Assembly: GCA_021772055.1 (NCBI GenBank)
Contig: JAETNR010000016.1
Coordinates: 1 to 64,000, forward strand
From: Blautia sp.
GTDB lineage: Bacteria; Bacillota; Clostridia; Lachnospirales; Lachnospiraceae
DNA: 64,000 nt
Direction: 5' to 3'
Program-made: the position numbers and the translations under genes
Notes under the pieces: model-generated
Databases searched by the model: none
Told to the model about the DNA's origin: nothing
Seen by the model: the letters and a program-made list of their open reading frames with translations, nothing else
Shown here: piece after piece, positions 17,820 through 25,681 of the stretch
Layout: every line of letters begins with the position of its first letter
Position numbering within the stretch: the stretch's first letter is position 1

Positions 17820-18971
17820 ATGAGCGTTCGGATTATCAATGGGAAAATATATAAAAAAGGGGCCTTTACAGAGGAAGACCTGCTCCTGGAAAATGGAAAG
17901 ATCATTTCGCCTGAAAGTGTGCATACAGAGGAAGTAATTTATGATGCAGGGGGAAATTATGTAGTACCTGGCTTTATTGATGTACACACACATGGAGGAG
18001 CCGGTATAGACGTAAATGCAGCAGACCGGAAGGGGTTTGAAAAAATCGGACATTTTTTTGCCAAACAGGGAACCACATCCTGGCTGTGTTCTATTTTGAC
18101 TGATACGAAAGAGCAGACTCTTAAAACAATCAAAGAAGCAGTGAAGCATCAAAAAGCACAGAAGAACGGGCATGAGAACTGTGCGGATCTTCTGGGAATC
18201 CATCTGGAAGGCCCCTTCCTGGCACCGGAATATAAAGGGGCAATGCCGGAGTACCTGCTGATTTCCCCGGACGTGGAGCTTCTGAAAGAATACCAGCAGG
18301 CAGCGGAAGGGACTATTCGCTATATGACTGTTTCACCGGAAGTGCCGGGTGTGCCGGAAGCAATAGGAGAAATGACAAAGCTTGGCATCAAAGCGGCCAT
18401 TGGCCATTCCGGCGCAGATTATGATACTTCATGGCGCTGTATTAAGGAAGGTGCGGTATCCGCAACCCATACCTTTAATGCAATGAAACTGCTCCATCAG
18501 CATTATCCTGCGATCATGGGAGCAGTTCTGGAGTCAGAGATTTACTGCGAGGCAATTTGTGACGGACGTCATCTTCACCCGGGAACAGTTCGTTTTCTTT
18601 TGAAAATGAAGGGAATGGATAAAGTGATTGCCATAACGGACTCCATTATGGCAGCGGGGCTTCCGGACGGAGAATATATGCTGGGAGTAAATGAAGTTGT
18701 GGTAAAAGACGGGGATGCGAAACTGAAATACGGAGATTCCAGAGCAGGAAGTACCCTTACAACAGGGCAGGCCCTGAAAAATCTGATTTCCTTTACAGGA
18801 AAGTCTCTGGAAGAGATTTTACCGCTTTTCACCAGTAATCCCGCCAGAATGCTGGGAGCCGAAGAACGGATCGGAAGTCTGGAAACAGGAAAAGACGCAG
18901 ATGTGGTAATTCTGGATCCGGCATATTCTGTTGTGGATACATTTGTAAAAGGAAGAAAAATACAATCATGA
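17820..18971 (+). CDS. nagA: N-acetylglucosamine-6-phosphate deacetylase (NagA-like)
   Basis: A 383-residue amidohydrolase removing acetyl from an N-acetyl amino-sugar phosphate. Metal and catalytic motifs in order: VHTHGGAGID near residue 58, HLEGPFLAPEYKGAM near 128, IGHSGADY near 195, ATHTFNAM near 216 and ITDSIMAAGLPDG with the catalytic Asp near 271. The ATG at 17820 with GAAGGAAGAGC upstream is preferred to a TTG at 17781 that overlaps the nagB stop. It pairs with NagB to give a ketose phosphate for the aldolases. GalNAc-6-phosphate (AgaA-type activity) is an equally possible substrate. Confidence 0.87.
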   Translation: MSVRIINGKIYKKGAFTEEDLLLENGKIISPESVHTEEVIYDAGGNYVVPGFIDVHTHGGAGIDVNAADRKGFEKIGHFFAKQGTTSWLCSILTDTKEQTLKTIKEAVKHQKAQKNGHENCADLLGIHLEGPFLAPEYKGAMPEYLLISPDVELLKEYQQAAEGTIRYMTVSPEVPGVPEAIGEMTKLGIKAAIGHSGADYDTSWRCIKEGAVSATHTFNAMKLLHQHYPAIMGAVLESEIYCEAICDGRHLHPGTVRFLLKMKGMDKVIAITDSIMAAGLPDGEYMLGVNEVVVKDGDAKLKYGDSRAGSTLTTGQALKNLISFTGKSLEEILPLFTSNPARMLGAEERIGSLETGKDADVVILDPAYSVVDTFVKGRKIQS

Positions 18972-18996
18972 TTGATGATACCAGGGAGGAGATCAT

Positions 18997-20172
18997 ATGC
19001 CTTTAATACCGTTAAGACCATTACTGGAAACTGTAGATAAGTATCATTTTGCCCAGGGAGCTTTTAATGTAAATGCAGCAGCTCAGGCAAAAGCAGCAAT
19101 CGAAGTTCATGAAATGTTCCGTTCAGCAGCAATCCTTCAGGGCGCAGATCTGGCAAACGGATTTATGGGAGGAAGAGCGGACTTCTTAAATGCTACACTG
19201 GAAGATAAGAAGATCGGCGCCAAAAATATTGCGGACGCAGTAAAAAAATATGCGGAGAAGTCTTCCATTCCGGTAGTACTTCATCTGGATCATGGCAAAA
19301 ATTTTGATTCCTGCAAAGCAGCGATTGAGGGCGGATATACCTCTGTTATGATTGATGGATCCAGCCTTCCTTTTGAGGAAAATGTGGAGCTTACCCGTGA
19401 AGTGGTGAAATATGCCCATGAAAGAGGTGTTTCTGTAGAGGGAGAGCTGGGGGTTCTTGCAGGTGTGGAAGACCATGTATTTTCCAGCACGTCTACTTAT
19501 ACAAATCCGTTAAAAGCGGTGGAATTTTTTAAAAAAACAGGCTGTGACGCACTGGCGATTTCCTATGGAACCATGCATGGTGCTTCCAAAGGCAGGAATG
19601 TAAAACTGAGAAAAGAGATTGCTGTTGCCATTAAGGAATGCCTGATGCATGAAGGGATTTTCGGCGTACTGGTATCTCATGGCTCCTCTACAGTACCGAA
19701 ATATATTGTTGACGAAATCAATGCACTTGGGGGAAATATACAGAATGCTTACGGAATTTCCATTGACGAACTGAAAGCAGCAATTCCGTGCGGTATCGGC
19801 AAGATTAACGTGGATACAGATATTCGTCTTGCAGTTACCAGAAATATGAAGGAATTTTTTGCAAAGCATCCGGAGAAAAGAGAGAGCCGATCCGTCGGAG
19901 GCGTGTACCGCCTTCTGGAAGCGAAAAAAGAGCAGTTTGATCCCAGGGTATTCCTGCCCCCCATTATGGATACGGTGATGTACGGGACGATTCCAGATGA
20001 AGATACAGCATCGTTGATGACAGTGATTGAAAATGGCGTAAAAGAAGCAATCGGCACTCTGATCGTGGAATTTGGCTCTTACGGAAAAGCACCGCTGGTA
20101 GAAATGGCAAGCCTGGAGGAAATGGCGGAACGTTATCGCAAGGGTCCCGGATCAGAGAGGATGGGCAGATGA
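18997..20172 (+). CDS. Class II ketose-bisphosphate aldolase (long form)
   Basis: A 391-residue zinc-dependent aldolase. Motifs: HLDHGKNFDSC near residue 95, SVEGELGVLAG near 147, SYGTMHGASKG near 190 and LVSHGSSTVP near 227, followed by an NVDTDIR block and about 90 C-terminal residues beyond the GatY-type length. It is a second class II aldolase of the same system, different from the 283-residue enzyme at 13654 in length and in the sequence around the last metal ligand (SHGSST versus LHGCTG), which suggests two different substrates or a two-step carbon-chain cleavage. GGGAGGAG precedes the start; it overlaps the next gene by ATGA. Confidence 0.88.
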   Translation: MPLIPLRPLLETVDKYHFAQGAFNVNAAAQAKAAIEVHEMFRSAAILQGADLANGFMGGRADFLNATLEDKKIGAKNIADAVKKYAEKSSIPVVLHLDHGKNFDSCKAAIEGGYTSVMIDGSSLPFEENVELTREVVKYAHERGVSVEGELGVLAGVEDHVFSSTSTYTNPLKAVEFFKKTGCDALAISYGTMHGASKGRNVKLRKEIAVAIKECLMHEGIFGVLVSHGSSTVPKYIVDEINALGGNIQNAYGISIDELKAAIPCGIGKINVDTDIRLAVTRNMKEFFAKHPEKRESRSVGGVYRLLEAKKEQFDPRVFLPPIMDTVMYGTIPDEDTASLMTVIENGVKEAIGTLIVEFGSYGKAPLVEMASLEEMAERYRKGPGSERMGR

Positions 20173-20885
20173 CTTTTGTACTGACTGCATTTGTTGCCAT
20201 AGCGGGGAGTTTTATACAGAGCTGCAGCGGCTTTGGGTATGCGATCATCTGTATGGCTTTGTGGCCCTTGTTTATGCCTTTTTATACGGCATCCATATTA
20301 GAGGCTATTGCAGCATTTTTTATGGTGGTTTATATTGCAGTGAAATTCCGGAAAGCTATTGACTGGAAACTCCTTCTTCCTGCTGTGCTTATGGCTGCGG
20401 TTACCAGCTTCCTGGGGGTGAATACCCTGATGGCACTGGATGAAGCTGTTTTATCAAAAATCATGGGAACGGTGCTTCTTGTACTGGCTGTGTATTTTAT
20501 CTTCTTTATGAATAAGGTGCATATGAGGGCGGGAATTATTTCCGGCCTGGCAGCAGGGGCAGTCAGCGGTTTCTGCGGAGGGCTGTTTAATATAGGAGGC
20601 CCTCCCATGGTGGCATATTTTCTCTCTGTAACAAAGGATAAGGAAAAATACAATGCCACTCTTCAGATGTTTTTTACGGTAAATACGGCATGTATTTTTT
20701 TGATCCATGTTTTTCAGGGACATGTATCTGCGTCTATGGTGCCGCTGATCGCGGCTGCCTTAGCGGGAACAGCAGCGGGGACTGCAGCAGGCATGGCAGT
20801 GTTTCGAAAACTGACGATGGAGGGAATCCGGAAAGCCGTATATATTTTTATGGTATGTGCCGGAATGTATCTTCTGTTGTCATGA
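20169..20885 (+). CDS. TauE/SafE-family membrane exporter
   Basis: A 238-residue membrane protein with about seven hydrophobic helices. The two internal family signatures are present: SCSGFGYAIICMALWPLF in the first half and FCGGLFNIGGPPMVAYFL in the second. TauE/SafE proteins export sulfite, sulfoacetate and other small organic anions released during sulfonate breakdown. Translation is coupled to the aldolase by ATGA. Together with the SsuABC-like importer it hints that the pathway releases a sulfur-containing or organic anion; that is inference. Confidence 0.85.
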   Translation: MTFVLTAFVAIAGSFIQSCSGFGYAIICMALWPLFMPFYTASILEAIAAFFMVVYIAVKFRKAIDWKLLLPAVLMAAVTSFLGVNTLMALDEAVLSKIMGTVLLVLAVYFIFFMNKVHMRAGIISGLAAGAVSGFCGGLFNIGGPPMVAYFLSVTKDKEKYNATLQMFFTVNTACIFLIHVFQGHVSASMVPLIAAALAGTAAGTAAGMAVFRKLTMEGIRKAVYIFMVCAGMYLLLS

Positions 20886-20944
20886 GAAATCATTCCGGAA
20901 GAGAACAGATACACCGGAAATAACAGAAAGCAGAGGAGAAGAAT

Positions 20945-21781
20945 ATGGGACAGACACTTTATTTGGAGTGCTGCAGCGGTATCAGCGGAGATATGACTGT
21001 GGCAGCACTGCTGGATCTGGGGGCTGATCCGGCAGTTTTGGAAAAAGGAATTGCAAGTCTTGGAATTGATGGATATAAACTTTGTATCTCCAGAGTGAAA
21101 AAGTCTGGAATAGATGCCTGTGATTTTGCAGTGCTTCTGGATCCGGAGCATGAGAATCACGATCATGATATGGAGTATCTGCATGGCTTCGGCCATGAAC
21201 ATGCACAGGAAAGTACACAGGAACATACGCATGAACATGCACACGAGCATATACAGGAACATACCCACAGAGGGCTTTGGGAGATTCTTGGAATTATTCA
21301 AAGTGCTGATATAACGGAAAAAGCCAAGGAAACGGCAGAACGGATTTTTCGGATTCTTGCTGAGGCGGAGGCAAAGGCTCATGGGACAGAAATAGAACAG
21401 GTACATTTTCATGAAGTGGGAGCCGTAGATTCCATTGTGGATATCGTAGGCGCAGCGATCTGCTTTGATAATCTCCAGGCAGACAGGATTATCGTAAAAG
21501 AACTGTATGAAGGACAGGGATGTATCCGATGCCAGCACGGAATCATTCCGGTGCCTGTACCTGCGGTTATAAATATTGTACAGCAGCAGAAGCTTTCTCT
21601 TCACATTACAAATGTACAGGGAGAACTTGTTACCCCTACAGGTGCGGCAATCGCGGCAGCAGTGCGTACTTCGGACAAGCTTCCGGACACCTTTACGGTA
21701 AAGAAGGTCGGGATCGGGGCTGGAAAGAGAGATTACGGGACTCCGGGATACCTGCGTGTCATGCTTATTTCAGAAGAATAA
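20945..21781 (+). CDS. larC: LarC N-terminal half (LarC1), nickel-pincer cofactor biosynthesis
   Basis: A 278-residue protein matching the first part of LarC, which inserts nickel into the pincer cofactor of LarA-type enzymes. Seen: LYLECCSGISGDM at the N-terminus, a histidine-rich nickel-binding stretch (residues ~62-108, many H-E-H and H-D-H), VHFHEVGAVDSIVDIVG, PVPVPAV and TPTGAAI. It stops after the GIGAGKRDYGTPGYLRVML segment, where full-length LarC (about 400 aa, with a CTP-binding C-terminal part) would continue. Only 43 bp lie between this stop and the LarA-like operon partner's leader, so LarC2 is not encoded here in any frame. Confidence 0.85.
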   Translation: MGQTLYLECCSGISGDMTVAALLDLGADPAVLEKGIASLGIDGYKLCISRVKKSGIDACDFAVLLDPEHENHDHDMEYLHGFGHEHAQESTQEHTHEHAHEHIQEHTHRGLWEILGIIQSADITEKAKETAERIFRILAEAEAKAHGTEIEQVHFHEVGAVDSIVDIVGAAICFDNLQADRIIVKELYEGQGCIRCQHGIIPVPVPAVINIVQQQKLSLHITNVQGELVTPTGAAIAAAVRTSDKLPDTFTVKKVGIGAGKRDYGTPGYLRVMLISEE

Positions 21782-21851
21782 AAAGAGATTTGGCGGAATC
21801 TGTAATGAGAATAAAAAATAAATAATGATATATAAGGAAGGGAGATTCACG

Positions 21852-23330
21852 ATGAAAATTGATTTTGAGTATGGACAGGGAACAATGGCAGCAGAGCTGC
21901 CGGATAGTACGGATATTTTCATTCCGGGTGAAACTGTAAAGGATCCGGCTTATATTCCGGAAGATCAGCTGGAAGCAGCTTATCTGGAAAGCCTGGCAAA
22001 TCCTATCGGAATGCCGACTTTGACAGAGCTGGCAGGAAAGGGAAAGACGGTTACGATTATTGTACCGGATCGTGTAAAAGGCGGTGAACAGGCCACCAGC
22101 CACAGAAAATTAAGCATTAAATATATATTGAAAGAGCTGTATGCAGCAGGTGTTGAGAAAAAGGATATCCTTTTTATTATTTCCAACGGGCTTCATCCCA
22201 GAAGCAAAGAATCTGATGCGAAAGCTATTTTCGGGGAAGAACTGTTTCATGAATTCTGGCATACAGGACAGATCATCAGCCACGACAGTGAAGATCAGGA
22301 ACATATGATATATCTGGGAACCACAAGAAGAGGCGATCCTGTTTACATGAATAAATATGTGTTTGAAAGTGATATTCCGATTCTGATCGGACATGTACAG
22401 GGGAACCCATACGGCGGATATTCAGGCGGATATAAACATAGTGCAACCGGTATTACAAACTGGAAATGCATTGCAAGCCATCATGTGCCGGCCGTGATGC
22501 ACAGAGCTGATTTTACCCCTGTAAACGGCGGAAGTCTCATGCGCAATAAATTCGATGAAATCAGTATGCATATGGAAGAGAAGATGGGACATCCCTTTTT
22601 CTGCTGTGATGCAGTACTGGATACACAGTCCAGACAGATCGCCATCTATTCCGGTTATGCGAAGGAAATGATGCCGGTAAGCTGGAAGCTTGCAGATAAG
22701 AGAACTTATGTACATTGGGCTGAAAAAAAATATGATGTTCTTGTTTTCGGAATGCCCCAGAAGTTCCATTATGGTGACGGAATGGGAACCAATCCCATTA
22801 TGATGATGCAGGCGCTAAGTGCACAGGTGCTTCGCTTTAAGAGAGTGATGAGTGACAACTGTGTCATTATCTGTTCATCCATCTGCAACGGATATTTCCA
22901 TGATGAATTATGGCCGTATCTGCGGGAATTGTACCATGCGTTCCAGCATGATTATATGAATACCCTGCCTGATATGAACCGGCTGGGTGAATATTTTGCA
23001 ACGAATGAGGAATATATCCGCAAGTACCGTTTTACTAACGCCTTCCATCCGTTCCATGGATTTTCCATGATGTCCTGCGGCCATATTGCAGAAATGAACA
23101 CCAGTGCAATTTATATCGTAGGCGCGCAGGAACCGGGATATGCAAGAGGCATGGGATTAAAAACGCGGGCTACATTTGAAGAAGCACTGGAAGATGCGAA
23201 GAAGAAATATGTCGGCAGGGAACCGAACATTCTGGCATTGCCTATGACCTTCAAGAAAGCGGCAGTACATCTCTGTATGAAAAATCCGGCAGAGGATTGT
23301 ATGGATGAATATGGACATTGCCATATGTAA
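21852..23330 (+). CDS. LarA-family nickel-pincer racemase/epimerase
   Basis: A 492-residue protein of the lactate-racemase family, which racemises or epimerises alpha-hydroxy acids using a nickel-pincer nucleotide. The IIVPDRVKG segment, SNGLHPRSK (His matching the first catalytic His), GYSGGYKHSATGIT (Lys matching the pincer-attached Lys) and IASHHVPAVM fit LarA, but the loop around the pincer Lys differs from the common GGRKSILPG form and the protein is 60-70 residues longer than classical LarA. The ATG at 21852 follows AAGGAAGGGAGA. As last gene of the operon, coupled with LarC1, it probably acts on an acidic intermediate of this pathway such as a sugar acid, rather than on lactate. Confidence 0.82.
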   Translation: MKIDFEYGQGTMAAELPDSTDIFIPGETVKDPAYIPEDQLEAAYLESLANPIGMPTLTELAGKGKTVTIIVPDRVKGGEQATSHRKLSIKYILKELYAAGVEKKDILFIISNGLHPRSKESDAKAIFGEELFHEFWHTGQIISHDSEDQEHMIYLGTTRRGDPVYMNKYVFESDIPILIGHVQGNPYGGYSGGYKHSATGITNWKCIASHHVPAVMHRADFTPVNGGSLMRNKFDEISMHMEEKMGHPFFCCDAVLDTQSRQIAIYSGYAKEMMPVSWKLADKRTYVHWAEKKYDVLVFGMPQKFHYGDGMGTNPIMMMQALSAQVLRFKRVMSDNCVIICSSICNGYFHDELWPYLRELYHAFQHDYMNTLPDMNRLGEYFATNEEYIRKYRFTNAFHPFHGFSMMSCGHIAEMNTSAIYIVGAQEPGYARGMGLKTRATFEEALEDAKKKYVGREPNILALPMTFKKAAVHLCMKNPAEDCMDEYGHCHM

Positions 23331-23763
23331 ACCGAGTGGTTGTGATAGATATGAGTGGTGTACGAAAGAAGGCAGCTATTACATTTTCAAATCGCCAGTT
23401 TAGAAATAACGCAGAACATTCTGGAGATAGAAACTGGCTGCAGATTGATGGAGGAGCTGCATTTAAAACGGTTCAAGAGCTTTTGGAGCAGTTAACTTGT
23501 AAAAAATAATATGGATACATACGGCATCTGTTAAAATGACAGGTGCCATTTTTATAATCAGAAAACTGGTATTTATATTTATTCACAGGTCTTTGGGGCG
23601 GCGTAATAATTAATTTCATTCCTCACCGCTGGTATCATAGCATTTTTATGGTGAAGTGTTCAAATTTATGCTATACTATAAAAAGTTATCGGTATCAGAT
23701 ATTTATGATAAGGGAACGAAGATTAGAAATGCGGCAATATTTTAAGCGAAAGGATAGTCGCGT
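23331..23763. other. 433 bp spacer after the LarA operon; no convincing gene
   Basis: It holds a short open frame (23351-23509) without family resemblance, the operon terminator at 23523, and an AT-rich stretch with a TATACT (23672-23677) that could serve the following gene. Composition and a downstream ATPase remnant suggest decayed sequence. Confidence 0.5.
23523..23553 (+). terminator. Terminator of the nag-like/LarA operon
   Basis: GGCATCTGT (23523-23531) pairs with ACAGGTGCC (23539-23547), nine bp with one G-U, followed by ATTTTTAT. Confidence 0.85.
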
Positions 23764-24156
23764 ATGAATCATTATATTACTCAGATTGAAATTGAGGAAT
23801 TACGACACCTGTCAGATATATGTATTGATTTAAAGCCGGATGTGCGGACCAATTTGCTTCTGACAGGTAAAAACGGATCCGGGAAAACTACGGTTTTGCA
23901 GGCATTATTCCAGGAAGGAAAGTATATTTTGGCGTTGCATATTGGATTGCAGAAAACGATATTGCCTTTTTTGACAAGCTTTTTTCCAAAAATACAATTT
24001 ATTGTTTCTACACATTCACCTTATATTTTAAATTCTATAGAGAATTGTGTGATCTATGATCTTGAAAAAAAGATTCGTATGGAGGATATGTTACGATACT
24101 CCGCTGAAGGAATAGGAGAAGGTTATTATGGAAGAGAAAATTACATTATGCGGTGA
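23764..24156 (+). pseudogene. AAA-type ATPase remnant with large in-frame internal deletion
   Basis: The 130-residue product starts like an SMC/OLD-type AAA ATPase (ITQIEIEELRHLSDICIDL; Walker A LTGKNGSGKTTVL near residue 35) and ends like one (HIGLQKTILPFLTSFFPKIQ then FIVSTHSPYILNSIEN). The whole middle of the family, including Walker B (usually LIDEIE just before the HIGLQK block), is missing; the joint lies near residue 58 (GKYILALHIGLQK). Intact relatives are about three times longer. It cannot hydrolyse ATP as written. The frame is intact, so the deletion is recent or tolerated. Confidence 0.75.
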
Positions 24157-24505
24157 TAATTGTAGTGAATGCCCAAGATATCAGGCTCAAAGCGAAGCGG
24201 AATTGAAGAAAACGGCGGAACTTTGGTACAGGGTGGGATGGAGGGACTGTATTGTGTCCAATGAGGAAATCAGATGCACGGGCTGTTCCTCTCATAAAGA
24301 ATGTACATATCACCTGGTAGAATGCACCAGAGAGCATAAAGTAGAAAAATGCAGTCAATGCGGGGAGTTTCCCTGCGAAAGGATCAGGAACATGCTGCGG
24401 CGTTCCGGGGAATATCAGAAGAGGTGTACGGAAGTATGCTCACAGGAGGAATATCAGAAATTGGAAAGGGCTTTTTTTAATAAAGAGAATAACCTTAGAA
24501 AATAG
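24128..24505 (+). CDS. Cysteine-rich DUF3795-type protein
   Basis: A 125-residue small protein with six or more paired cysteines: LCGDNCSECPRY at the N-terminus, RCTGCSSHKEC in the middle, and VEKCSQCGEFPCERI. The pattern matches the DUF3795 family of presumed metal-binding proteins found widely in anaerobes; function unknown. Its start overlaps the end of the ATPase remnant by 29 bp, with GGAGAAGG upstream. A terminator follows. Confidence 0.75.
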   Translation: MEEKITLCGDNCSECPRYQAQSEAELKKTAELWYRVGWRDCIVSNEEIRCTGCSSHKECTYHLVECTREHKVEKCSQCGEFPCERIRNMLRRSGEYQKRCTEVCSQEEYQKLERAFFNKENNLRK

Positions 24506-24511
24506 AAATTT

Positions 24512-24543
24512 TGCAGTCCGTGAAAAAGGGCTGCATATTTTTT
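24512..24543 (+). terminator. Terminator after the DUF3795-type gene
   Basis: TGCAGTCC (24512-24519) pairs with GGGCTGCA (24528-24535), with one G-U, followed by TATTTTTTGC. Confidence 0.75.
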
Positions 24544-24608
24544 GCTTTTTTGTGACGAAAGTCTATTTGGTGCGTCATATAAGCAGAAGGAGGTGAAGGG
24601 CACCGGAA

Positions 24609-25097
24609 ATGGATATAGAGGAATTGTATCATCGATATTTTACGGCTGTTTACAAATATTTATTTTCCATTTCCCAGGATAAACATATTGCAGAGGAACT
24701 GACACAGGAAACGTTTTTTAAAGCGCTGCAGAAAATTGACGATTTTCGGGGGCAGTGCGATGTGAGGGTGTGGCTGTGCCAGATTGGAAAACATGCATAT
24801 TATGATTATTTGAGAAAAAAAGGGCGGCTGTTTTCCATAGAAGAGGAACAGGAATCTATCCAGGAACGAAGCCTGGAACAGGATCTTGAGATAAAGGAAA
24901 GCGTTTGGGGGCTTCACAGAATTTTACATGATCTGAAGGAACCGTATAAGGAAGTATTTTACCTTCGTACTTTTGGTGAAATGCCATTCCGGGAGATCAG
25001 CAGTCTGTTTGGGAAAAGCGAGAGTTGGGCGAAAATGACCTACTTAAGGGCAAAAAAGAAAATAAGGGAGGCAATGAAAAGTGAAGATTACATGTGA
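24609..25097 (+). CDS. ECF-type RNA polymerase sigma factor
   Basis: A 162-residue sigma-70 family ECF factor. Region 2 spans about residues 8-75 (YRYFTAVYKYLFSISQDKH, AEELTQETFFKAL, VWLCQIGKHAYYDYLR), region 4 about 100-155 (YKEVFYLRTFGEMPFREISS, SWAKMTYLRAKKKIRE). AAGGAGGTG lies 13 bases before the ATG, rather far. It overlaps the anti-sigma gene by 17 bp, the normal arrangement for a sigma/anti-sigma pair. Since the anti-sigma gene appears broken, this factor may be uncontrolled or itself dispensable. Confidence 0.92.
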   Translation: MDIEELYHRYFTAVYKYLFSISQDKHIAEELTQETFFKALQKIDDFRGQCDVRVWLCQIGKHAYYDYLRKKGRLFSIEEEQESIQERSLEQDLEIKESVWGLHRILHDLKEPYKEVFYLRTFGEMPFREISSLFGKSESWAKMTYLRAKKKIREAMKSEDYM

Positions 25098-25335
25098 AGT
25101 GATCCGGGATCTGCTGCCATTATATGTAGATCAGATGTTAAGCTCTGACAGTTTAAAGCTGGTGGAGGAACACCTGGAAGTCTGTGAATCCTGCAGAAAG
25201 TTTTTGGAAGAGCTGCAAAAAGAATCGAATTATCCGGATATGCTGCACAAGGATAAGGAGATAGAGGAAGATGCCAGGGCGGCCTTTCGGGGGATACGCC
25301 GCACTCTTTTGAAAAAGAGGATTCTGGCGGTATGA
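25081..25335 (+). CDS. Zinc-finger anti-sigma factor, N-terminal part only
   Basis: An 84-residue product with the zf-HC2 anti-sigma domain: CEVIRDLLPLYVDQMLS followed by EEHLEVCESCRK (HxxxCxxC zinc site). It stops at KKRILAV, exactly where family members enter their transmembrane helix, so the membrane anchor and outer domain are missing. GTG 25081 with GGGAGG upstream is the start. The next open frame (25332) resembles the missing C-terminal domain, so a deletion/frameshift has probably split one gene. Confidence 0.8.
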   Translation: MKITCEVIRDLLPLYVDQMLSSDSLKLVEEHLEVCESCRKFLEELQKESNYPDMLHKDKEIEEDARAAFRGIRRTLLKKRILAV

Positions 25336-25667
25336 AAACGTATTACGGAAGGATATCTTCCATTGTTTCTCCAAATCAGAAGGTGCAGTTTCTGCGTGTC
25401 CTGGAAACTGCGGAAGTGAGGAAGAGGTATCCCTCTGAGGAATGCTTTATGCTGGTTACGGATTATGGAAACCAGATTGCCCCTGAAAAGCGGACAATAC
25501 TTGATGAGGACAAACTTAGCGGAATCGAAAAGGTATATTATCTGAATGAGGAGGATGTGAATTTTCATTTTGATTATGAAAATGAGGAGATTGGAGAACA
25601 GCAGACCAGGGAATTGGAAGAAAAATCTATTCTGCTGTGGGACGCTGCGGCGGATGAAAAAGAATGA
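25332..25667 (+). pseudogene. Probable C-terminal domain of the split anti-sigma gene
   Basis: A 111-residue frame overlapping the preceding stop by ATGA, in another frame. It has no signal peptide or helix. Its end (KVYYLNEEDVN...EEKSILLWD) resembles the C-terminus of membrane-anchored zf-HC2 anti-sigma proteins of Lachnospiraceae, which often end in VYY... and LLWE-like segments. I read it as the outer domain left after loss of the transmembrane part. A small independent protein is the alternative. Confidence 0.5.
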
Positions 25668-25681
25668 ACAGGAGGAAGATT

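Noticed and set aside
21741-21851. Programmed frameshift at the end of larC, as in Lactobacillus
   Set aside because: No slippery run joins another frame and no LarC2 sequence follows; LarA starts after a short leader.
7429-23330. Plain N-acetylgalactosamine (aga) cluster
   Set aside because: No PTS genes; the SsuABC-like importer, TauE exporter and LarA/LarC1 have no place in the known aga route, so only part of the chemistry is shared.
23351-23509. Small open frame after LarA
   Set aside because: No resemblance to a known protein, poor ribosome site, next to decayed sequence.
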